From Albifimbria verrucaria (taxonomy: Eukaryota > Ascomycota > Sordariomycetes > Hypocreales > Stachybotryaceae), in NCBI GenBank assembly GCA_020081605.1, contig JAHREC010000015.1, forward strand, positions 124,001-188,000: 64,000 nt of DNA, written 5' to 3'. How positions within the stretch are numbered: position 1 is the stretch's first letter; each line of letters starts with the position of its first letter. This document shows, one piece after another, positions 55,531-64,000 of this stretch. The translations under genes were made by a program, and so were the position numbers. Below the pieces are notes generated by a model. The model worked only from the letters and a program-made list of their open reading frames with translations, had not been told where the DNA came from and did not search any database.

Positions 55531-57399
55531 ATGATGGAGTCCCATTATATTATTGCCGCTGCCGCTGCCGCTGCCGCCGCCGCTGTCCCAGGTCAAATTG
55601 CAGACCTCGAATCATTTCCAATGGCACTTCCTGAACTCAATGCCACCAAGAGCTGCCAAAACCGCACACTGATGCTCAATAGGAAAGCTAATAACGAGCT
55701 AAATTTCTCGAGCTCGATTCATCTTAGTATTGCTCTCGCCGGCTCCCTACTCTTAATATTTTCCCTCCTATGGGTAAGGCGACATGGCTATACCCTAAGC
55801 GAGAGATGGTACCGTTCAACCGACGATATAATGTGGATCCTTGTGGGGATTATTATTATCCCATGGTCAATTATGTTACCAATTTCTACAATGAGATGGG
55901 ATGACTGTGAGGAGTCTACCACCTTCAAACTCCCACAGGATAGCAAGGCTATTATTTTTGGGCTAGAATGGCATTCGCGCCCTGGCTGCTAGACGGTGTA
56001 TTCCTGTGGTGGCTCATAGAGCGCTTTTTATTCTTTCATTGTCGTGCAGTTAAAGGTCAGAGCCCACGTGGTCTCAACCCTAGCCTCTTATTGGGTCCAA
56101 AGAGCTAATGTTCTTTCTAGCTAAACGACATAAGCTAGAAATAATACCTGTCTTGTTGCTTACAGGACTTGTAATGACCCGGGCCGCAGTTGGAGCCCTG
56201 CGTTCTCGAGTTTTCCTTCTCGGCATACTCACCATCGCTGTCTTTATTCTATTTACTGTGGTATTAATCAAATCATACGACAACACATGCTACGATACCG
56301 ATAACTCTCACCGATACGCCATGGATGATATTAGAGTTCCCTTACTATCCGCAGGGCAAACTGGATTAGCTCATGTCCTGCCATCAACGAAACCATGGTA
56401 TGCATGCCATCGCACTTCTCCCTTCAGACTTGTGATCACTTATAGTCTCACTTGTGAGCAACAACTTTTAAACGACAATAAGAAATTCTTTGAGCCTATG
56501 GATATTGGGACAGATTGGAGTTTGGAAAACTGCAGAGCATCTATGAACAGAATAGTTACAGGCCTGATTGGGAATATTCCAGATGATAAAGAGGAATTCA
56601 TCATCTTGCCTCTTGGCTGTACGCAGGAGGAAAGCCGACGGCACCAAACCTAAAATCGGTTACGCATCGCCGCGAACAACAGCCATCTTCCAGGAAAGGA
56701 TCCCTGGTCTTTTTACAACAGAAGACTTCTCTTTGATTGGAAGAGACATCCTCTTAGCTCTTCAAGTATGGGAGCAACTGGTCTTTGACCGTCGTTGGCA
56801 AGTTGAGATGCAGGCAATGCCGGAACCCAAGACCGTGCAACGAGTGTGTAGAACTGCAAGAAATGGTTTGGACACTCCGTGAGCCAATATATACAGGGGC
56901 TGAGGCAACAAGCGCAAATCCAACAATCCAAACCAAAGGCAGCGCAAGAAGACTAGACCCACTGGACGGACTACAGGAAGCCGCTACAGAGGTATATCGC
57001 ATTCGTAATCGTAATCCACCCGAACGTTCACCAATCGATATCTTGAAGTACATCGATCTGAAGCCACCCACAGTTTCTATAAGCGGCATTCGGGCCCAGA
57101 CTCTATCTGCTTACGCGGGCGATCTTTGGGAGAGACGCTGGACGGCGTATCCTAGCACGCTCGGGGCTTTATATCTCTGGACCACGGTGTGGTACATAGA
57201 TATAGGAAACCGAGGCTTTCATAATACACCGTTACTCCCACAAATAGGAGAAACGTATGGTCTATGGCTGGACTATGTACCGTGGTATTTAGCATCATGG
57301 AGGATTCGATGGAGGTATGTCTGGCATAACAGTATCTTATGCCAGCTGATAATTGTGTTACCAACCCTTCTTAGTGGATTTATCTCGCTAGGTATTTAA
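55531..57399 (+). pseudogene. Polytopic membrane protein, unrecognised, with several frame changes
   Basis: Consecutive frames on the plus strand share the character of one membrane protein of roughly 600 residues. The first (from ATG 55531) has an Ala run coded by GCC/GCT repeats and segments LSIALAGSLLLIFSLLWV and IMWILVGIIIIPWSIMLPI. A frame change near 55965 gives MAFAPWLLDGVFLWWLIERF. Near 56108 follows LEIIPVLLLTGLVMTRAAVG and VFLLGILTIAVFILFTVVLI. Then come PKIGYASPRTTAIFQERIPG (near 56650) and ELQEMVWTLREPIYTGAEAT. The end has GDLWERRWTAYPSTLGALYL and CQLIIVLPTLLSGFISLGI, stop at 57397-57399. At least four changes of frame are needed. Introns could explain some, but I could not place them convincingly. 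The function is unknown. Confidence 0.45.
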
Positions 57400-57859
57400 T
57401 AGGCAAGTTATAGGTTTCTAGCTATATTTGAGATTACTGTATCCTATTATGCATGGCTAGTTCTTTAAGAAGGAGATTAGCTTCGATCTCGTATATAAAC
57501 TATCACCCTGCCCCCTTCTGCAGCTCACTATAGTATAGAGCCTACTCTAGTATTGTCGTCCGAAATGGATTCAAGGTCTTCGAGGAAATATCCGAAAAGG
57601 TACTTCCATGTTAGCGCAATTAGACTCAAGTTCATTGGCAAATGTGATCCATGTGCCCAAAAAGAAATCCCCTGCAACTATCTCCTGTGTGGAAGAAGGC
57701 TGCAATTAAGTATCGAGTATGGACCGGGTCCGATCAGAGCCGGAAAATAACCAATGTCATTGCTTGGCTAGAAGACTGCTTAGTGATAGAAGTATCGGCA
57801 TGAATACATATGCTATGAACTATTTGAATGACTACAAATATGAACCTACCTAATCAGCG
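57400..57859. other. Spacer with a small frame
   Basis: A 65-codon frame (57553-57750) contains KCDPCAQKEIPCNY, which recalls the second half of a Zn2Cys6 cluster; the first half is absent. Not called as a gene. Confidence 0.35.
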
Positions 57860-57930
57860 ACGATAGCTTTTCTCAAGCTACTTTATGTACTAGATACTTG
57901 CTAAGATGTTGTGGAGCCATAGCTGGATGT
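57860..57930 (+). mobile_element. MITE-2-like end fragment
   Basis: CTACTTTATGTACTAGATAC then CTAAGATGTTGTGGAGCC resembles the right end of the element at 54165-54420, strongly diverged. Confidence 0.4.
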
Positions 57931-58032
57931 AGCCTTCATTCAGACGCGGTTAGGGACAACGCATTTCATGCCCATATGTAGCCAGAGACCAGGACAACAA
58001 AGGGTTCCGACGCAATTAGGCAAAGGAACATT

Positions 58033-58504
58033 GTGGGAGCAATGAATGGAGACGAGCCGACAATTTTAAGAAGAAGCCACAGGAAGGATGAGCCGTGCCA
58101 ACGGTTTTTCGCATCTCGGGCTGGCAGTGCATTCCAGGACGATGGCCCCGCAGCAGAACTTCAACAATGGGTATTCCATGGCATCAAGCTCAGGACAGTG
58201 GTGGTCTGGACTGACCTGGGCTGATCTGGACAGACCGACATTGAAGTATTTCGGTAAGCTCGGCAACTTAAGCTTTTTGAGCATGGGCCGGATTGCGGGT
58301 GTCAACAGTCTACCTAAAATTAGGTTCCAAATGCCAACATTCAGCTTAACGCGTTTCGGTGCCAGATCATTCACATTCCTGCCGGAAACGATTGTTGCTG
58401 ATATCGAGACTCTACAACCGTTCGCCTTCGTTTTTCTACTGTATTTCTTGGTTTTGTTGAAAGTTTTGGAGCCGAACTTTTGGGTTCTTGCAGGGATTGG
58501 CTAG
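58033..58504 (+). other. Open frames of unknown value
   Basis: A 138-codon frame (58088-58504) ends in a hydrophobic stretch, FAFVFLLYFLVLLKVLEPNF. No homology or splice structure is recognised. It may be chance. Confidence 0.25.
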
Positions 58505-59621
58505 GAGGATGGTTGGTATTGTCGGTAAGTATCTTTCGGATCAGTATATGTATATGGTTATAGTGGAATAGCCACAGCAACAATACACTGAATCATCGCA
58601 ATAGTAGACAAATGGCATTAGAATACATCTCACTATAACTATAATACACAATAAGGCATTGAAGCAAGCATCCAAATAAGTGCAAATGTTTGTCACGCGA
58701 GACATTACCATGAAAACACAATGCGTCCAGTCTGCTCATGCATAGCTCAGCCATATGTGCTTCAATTTCTACTGGCCTAAACAAAGGCTTTGAGACTACT
58801 ATAATTATTAGCAAGCCCTCATTCATTACGTCTTTCACCATCTATCAAACATTGAAAGCACCCACTTGACAAAGTCGCTTACAAAGAGAAATAAACATTA
58901 CCAGAGACTCATACGTGGGATTTAGGCATGGCCCGCTAAGAACAGTTTTCCTCCTGGCATCCGCAATGCAACCTAGCGAAATAGATGCCATCCAGCAATG
59001 ACAGAAGCACGGGAGATATCAAAAGGCAAACGAGGGCTTGTTCGCCAGAGATCAGAAGGGCAAAGGAGATATTGAAGGCCGCGGCACCCAGTTCTGCATC
59101 GAATCTACTGCGATGATTCAAATATAGCCGTGATTAGTTCCCGGATCAAAACCTGACTATACCTGATTTCTTGGAGGCCAAGAAGGTGCTGGGTATTCAA
59201 GATGACGCCGATTTGGAATAGGGCGATGATGAAGAGGTGGGCTACCAAGCGCCTAGCGGTGTTGGTATTGCTATGGCGGATAGCAGTGCTGCAAACAACA
59301 CTCGTCCAGACTCAAGTACTTTCAGGTTCAACGCAGATTCTAATTCTGTTCATTATAAGCACGATTTCTGAGTGGTGCGTTTCGAGATCGTTCATGTTCT
59401 TGTAGGTTATGTGTCCGTTTCTTCTGCCGGGATTTAGACGTGGCCTGTCTGTTCCGGCCTAGAAACTTTTGCGTTAAACGCCCACCTCGTGCTGATTGAT
59501 TGTTGCTGCTGCTATTTATGCTTCCTGTACTCTAACTTCCCTGCTGACGACAACGGTGAACTGGACTCGGTAGTTGTGAAATAACTGTTCCGTGGTTGGA
59601 AATGTTCTTCAAATGACGTCA
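58505..59621. other. No supported gene
   Basis: Short frames (58593-58841, 58936-59121, 59202-59405) are not recognised. Confidence 0.4.
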
Positions 59622-60453
59622 TTAGACAGCTGAATGATAGGTTTCCTCGTGGACGTAGTACTTTCGCATATGAAACAGGTACCATCCTGTATTAGACGCA
59701 ATCCTCGCCCAATCTAGTGCTGCCTTTCTTTCTTCTGTATTATAATCGAGAACCTTCCGCGAGTGCAGAAGAAGCTGTTGGCATTCCACCCATGTCTCCT
59801 TGGCTAGCATGCCGTATCGAATCTGTTTTCCATTTGTCCAGCTGATTGTTAGCCTCAAGCCATGTCCGCATCGACAGCTGCACCAGACGGTGCATTTCGA
59901 GCGACTGTCGGTCGGTCTCTATCCGCACCAGAGAAAAGCTCAGCAACGGCGCCACTGCGTCTTCCAAGTCCAGCCGGCTGGCTTGGCCTTGCAGCAAGGA
60001 GATAGGAATTCCCTGCATATCAAACATACTCATGAGCGCAAGCAATTCTGCCGCTGCTCCCCGTCTTTTGGATCTGATCGAACGAGATCTTTCACGTCGT
60101 GATGACCGCATGCCTCATGCTGGAGTTTCGCCGAAGGTCCCTTAGCTCTTTCGCATCCAAGAGACGTGCCTGATTCACCTCGCTCTCGCGAAAGAACTGA
60201 AGGTAGCCTATGGGTTGGCCACCAGCTCGGACAGGAATGCAGGCGTACCGCCGTGGAACTTGACCAGCGCAACCTTTTTCGCATCCTCGTAGCAGGGAGG
60301 CACAATAGTCGCAGTAACAGCCAATTTCGATTGTTCATCCTCCGCCAGGTTGTCGTCCATGGTAGCTTTTAGCGATACAGCGAGCTCCTCGTCGGCCTGC
60401 AAGGCTGCGAGGCCGGAGACGCGGAAAATGAGGCCTTTCTCTCTCGCAACCAT
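59622..60453 (-). pseudogene. NLR remnant: SesB-like N-terminus fused to the end of NB-ARC and first TPR
   Basis: The ATG at 60453 starts a frame with LIFRVSGLAALQADEELAVS, IVPPCYEDAKKVALVKFHGG and TPAFLSELVANP. This is the N-terminal stretch that precedes the alpha/beta-hydrolase (SesB-like) domain in many fungal NLRs. Directly after it, near 60205, the sequence jumps to YLQFFRESEVNQARLLDAKE, the end of an NB-ARC domain. Then follow RHAVITT, a TGA where the family has Trp, and KISFDQIQK. In a further frame come AAELLALMSMFDMQGIPISL, HRLVQLSMRTWLEANNQLDK and, finally, YNTEERKAALDWARIASNTG then WYLFHM, the first TPR unit, stopping at 59622. About 2 kb of coding sequence (hydrolase domain, P-loop, Walker B) is missing. 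The gene is dead; its upstream element is shared with the NLR at 6.2 kb. Confidence 0.8.
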
Positions 60454-60616
60454 ATCGATTTAGTTTATCCTCCCAACGCAGCCTTTATTGGGATCTTGAG
60501 CGGCGGGTAAGTAAGAGCCGGACAGAGACTTGGCTGCAAATGGAAGGGGACGCAGATGGAGAGCGACTACGGCGAGGTCTCCAGACACGGCTGAGCGCAA
60601 GCCAATCTATCAAACG
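60454..60616. other. 5' flank of the SesB-like NLR remnant
   Basis: About 160 bp between the gene start and the shared element. No defined site. Confidence 0.35.
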
Positions 60617-60753
60617 CCAACTGCGGGAACGACTGAAGAACAGGCACAAGGACACAGCCTGCTGACGCAGCTGAACTGCAGGCCGTTCCTCGGCCTAAGG
60701 CTAGCGCAACCAATCAACCTATTTCCTTCCAAGGAATACAGTCGCCCTGGCCC
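60617..60753 (-). promoter_or_regulatory. Upstream element shared with the NLR gene at 6 kb
   Basis: Reverse complement of 5757-5886 with two exact blocks (60653-60675 is the 23-bp one). It lies about 165 bp before the start of the minus-strand NLR remnant. The hairpin in its centre has a 6-bp stem here against 5 bp in the other copy. Confidence 0.5.
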
Positions 60754-60834
60754 AGTAGATGCCTAAACACTGAGAGGTAAACATTCATCCCGACCTGGAA
60801 GGCCTGTAATGTCTTACCCCTACTCTGAATACGA

Positions 60835-60960
60835 ACCGGAGAATGGACATGAATCTGATCTAATTAAAATTGGGGAAATCGAGTAACATTGGGCTAGTCG
60901 GCAAATATGGCCTATGATACAAGTACTAGCATTCTGGCTTTCTACTCTACAAAGGGTAGA
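60835..60960. mobile_element. MITE-2 internal fragment
   Basis: GGACATGAATCTGATCTAAT, then AAAATTGGGGAAATCGAGTA and ACATTGGGCTAG match the inner left part of the MITE at 37380-37440 with several changes. Its inverted repeats are not preserved. Confidence 0.5.
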
Positions 60961-63900
60961 TTTCTCCTTCCGATCCCCTCCTCGGCAAATAAACCATAAA
61001 CTTCTCACCCCATTCAAACTCTTCAGTCGAAGTCTCGTATCCAGTGAGGAAACTGGACTGTGTCTACCAACCTATACCATTGCGTGACACCACCTTTCAC
61101 CAAGGTGAAATTGTCTCGAGATTCATGGTTGGTCGGGCCGGCTTCGATATCGGCAGACATCCAGCAATTGTCTCCTTCCTTAAACCCAGACCTGGTCAAG
61201 TCTTCGAAGCTGAAAAAGACACCCCTCCAACTGTTAACAGTCCACTATGAATGGACTCATGGCCGCTCGACTTAACGTATACCCAGGCGGAGAAGCCTCC
61301 GTCATTTCTAGCTTGGATTCCGTTTGAATTAGGGTCGGGCATTATCGTCTTGACCTTCTGATATCTAGCGTCCCAGAAGGCAGGTAAAAGAAGATTGTAG
61401 TTGTGTTAAACCCTTTCGAGAAGACGGATAGATAATGATGGTTTGGAATAACTGCAAGGGTTAAGCAGGCTCCAATACTATTTGCTAGAAAAATAAATCT
61501 ACAGTGTAGCTGGACGGCTGGTTATATACCTAACTACGTTTGATTCATCACATGTCTTGTGAATAAAATAACAAGCATATTAGAGTTAGCTTAAAGTTTG
61601 GGCTATTTCAGCTTGAACATCTCATTGTTAGTCACTCGCCGCTTACCAACTCTAGGATCGCCTCACTTGCATTCCTAGTGAGTATAATCGCGAGCTAAAG
61701 GTCCACTAGTAGTTCGCACGAAGTAAATTTCTTGATATTCATATAGCATTTCTAGGTGGTCAAAATCAGAATTTGTTACTCCTTGAAGGATACTTCTAGC
61801 CTGCAGAAAGCGCCAAAAAAAAGGGGTCTTTACGGTTGTCTACTAAGAGTCTGCTCTTGGCCTTCACATGAACTGTGTTGTATTGAGGCCATAATAATAA
61901 TGCCATGATACCTACATCGGCCAAGTACAAAAATAGCATTTCCAATCTTCCTGCCAGAGACCTTATTCCATTCCGCTCGCTTCTGCTTTCAGGATTTTAT
62001 CACTAAGCCCCGTATTGTACACTTATTGACGCTACCCTACAGCTAGTTATTAGAACTTAGGTGCCCTCATTCCTGTTAAACAATCGAGAACAATCTATTA
62101 CCGGTACGGCAGCATGTAATGCAGAAAGGCTGTGGCAAGGCCCTCGAGGGACATTGACGACTAGGTCTTTCCCCAGCAATTCTCACGTTCCCTTCCTACT
62201 TAGTTTGATCTCGCCTTATGAGATCTGTTTTAGAATCAGTAAAGATTCTACTTTCATACGGATAGCAACAAAAGTAGGAACTCGATAAAGATATTGAGTA
62301 TTGTCTGCTCTGGTCATCCTGTGTAACAGGAGGGCCTTTCTATATAGCTCTCTTATCGCTGTACGAGTCAGTAGATCTTAGCTTATCATCCGTGGCCTTG
62401 TCGCGTGACTTGCTATGATATTCAGAGCGTTGTATCATAGCGCAATTCTAATATCTAGCTCGTTCAACGATATCTTGTCAGTGCATTTGATGCCCTGTAC
62501 CAACAACCTGGCATTTGTCAAACAAAGAGCAAAAGAACTCGAAGTTGGACGTGGAGGTTCTCGTGCCAATCATTTTAGGCATGATGAAAACTGAAATAAT
62601 ATTAAAAAGCCAAAGAAAGCAGAAACGATGCGTCAGAGGAGTGGTTTCGGTGACGACTCCTTACCGAAGTTGAGGATGCATGAATGTCATTTCTCCATCC
62701 TTTGCCTATAGTATCTCGCACAACTTAGCAGCAGATTGAAAGTGGTCATGCTCGTGCCGGAGTCTCCAGCCTTGGAATAAAGGGACCTATCTTCGTATGT
62801 TGAGCAGCTCCAGTCTAGACTACGGAGGCGGCGAGCTGAAGAAGACGCCACAATTTATCTATCACCGAGGGCTTGAAAAGTTACGATAGAGGCGCAGGCC
62901 CATCACTCACATGACGTGTCTCACTTTTTAGAGTTCATGTCGAGGTTCTAGATCAAAGAATAACCTGTCAATTTCCGAATTGTCATCCCTACAGTGGTAG
63001 TCACATTCCAATACAGGGTGCCTCTATTTAACAAAAGGTTACCTACACACGTGATGTTGCTATTTCAAGGGTCGGCTTACTATCGACGGTATCACACCAA
63101 TCAAGAGGACTTCACGTTCGCAAACGCCCACTGTAGCCAAGACTACCACTCACAGAGCCTCATGTGACAATTCAGACAGGTTAGTCTCAACCTTAATACG
63201 GCATGAAGTTAAGCTAATGGGCAATAATACTACCTTTGGTAACGCCAACTACGGCTTCCAAGCTGGGTAAATCAACAGGATATATTGATGCTGTATTACA
63301 TACTGCCCTAATAAATTGTTCTCAATCGCCTAGTAGGGGTGAGGGCACCTAACCTCTAATAATTAGCTGTATTCATTCCATCTCGATGCGCAAGTTTAAG
63401 TGCCGAAGGCTGAGAGAAACTTTGCCAACCTCAATCTTAAGCAGTCCAATGACATTTCGTCATCTTTGAAGGACCAGATCCGTCATAGAGTTAGCCATGC
63501 ACACCGTTGCTGCCGGTTTTGGCGGCCGTGTGACTTGGTTCGGCTGCGAGTTACTATGGGGAAGGGGCAGAAAAGAACCAACCAGGCGATCTGTCCGTCT
63601 GCCCTGGATCACCACCTTGCAGCCGATGCCATATTGAGAAGTTCTTTTTATTAAAACTTCGCTTGCGTCGGAAACATCATGAGTTTTTGAATTTTTTTGG
63701 GTTGAGCTTACTATAATTATATTCTACTACATAAAGTTTGTTCTGGTGTCTCCAGCATTGTCATATTTGTGTCCGTCATGACATTAACAATTTCCCTTAC
63801 GCCTATAAATTATCTTCCTCGTCCCGTCTCTTTCATACCATCTCAACATCGATCACTAACCTATTATCCTCTTACCACAGCACAAAATTTGAAGAGTGAC

Positions 63901-64000
63901 ATTATCTGAAAAGGAACGAAAAGCTTAACAAAAAACAGATTTGGGAGATAATTGTTAGCGCACACTTAGCCCAGGTGGGCCATTTAGCTGACAGCGCCAA
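60961..64000. other. No supported gene
   Basis: An unassigned 68-codon frame lies at 61044-61250 (HQGEIVSRFMVGRAGFDIGR). The rest is AT-rich with short frames; nothing is recognised up to the window end. Confidence 0.45.

Overview
The window looks like an accessory, repeat-rich stretch of a filamentous ascomycete genome, most like the Aspergillus/Penicillium group. The evidence is short GT-AG introns (43-144 bp) with CTAA(C/T)-type branch sites, Zn(II)2Cys6 transcription factors, NLR-type proteins (PNP-NACHT-HEAT, NACHT-ankyrin, SesB-like NB-ARC-TPR), OrsD-type zinc-finger proteins, and Fot1/pogo and piggyBac transposons. I saw no rRNA, tRNA, CRISPR array or bacterial operon.

Layout. 1-5.6 kb: a heavily mutated FAD-monooxygenase relic, then a minus-strand OrsD locus whose long first reading frame ends in a recombinase-like region and overlaps a second, truncated OrsD frame. 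6.2-11.2 kb: a PNP_UDP-NACHT-HEAT NLR with about 19 near-identical 33-residue repeats, broken by several frameshifts. 11.4-18.7 kb: two minus-strand copies of a large uncharacterised fungal protein family on either side of an intact JmjC-type dioxygenase gene, which is bracketed by direct repeats. 18.7-26.3 kb: gene-poor, with a MITE carrying perfect 35-bp inverted repeats and diverged repeats that differ mainly by transitions. 26.3-31.4 kb: two Zn2Cys6 regulators and a relic of a third. 33.8-35.4 kb: the 3' half of a piggyBac element abutting a truncated stearoyl-CoA desaturase copy. 37.1-40.2 kb: MITEs and a NACHT-ankyrin NLR remnant. 41.2-42.7 kb: a nearly complete delta-9 desaturase. 44.7-46.3 kb: an alpha/beta-hydrolase gene. 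47.1-51.7 kb: a Fot1/pogo transposase, two more OrsD remnants and a possible uracil-DNA-glycosylase-like gene in pieces. 53-58.5 kb: unrecognised genes including a polytopic membrane protein. 59.6-60.8 kb: a collapsed SesB-like NB-ARC-TPR NLR. 60.8-64 kb: no supported gene.

How the parts relate. Three different NLR architectures, four OrsD remnants and several transposon families suggest a fast-evolving compartment rich in self/non-self recognition genes. The two most distant NLR genes share a ~130-bp sequence just upstream of their starts in the same orientation, which is the least expected observation here. Nearly every recognisable gene keeps its motifs but carries one or more 1-2 nt indels or stops. 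This fits either widespread pseudogenisation or residual sequencing error, and reads would be needed to decide. The JmjC gene is the clearest exception and can be read intact through one intron.
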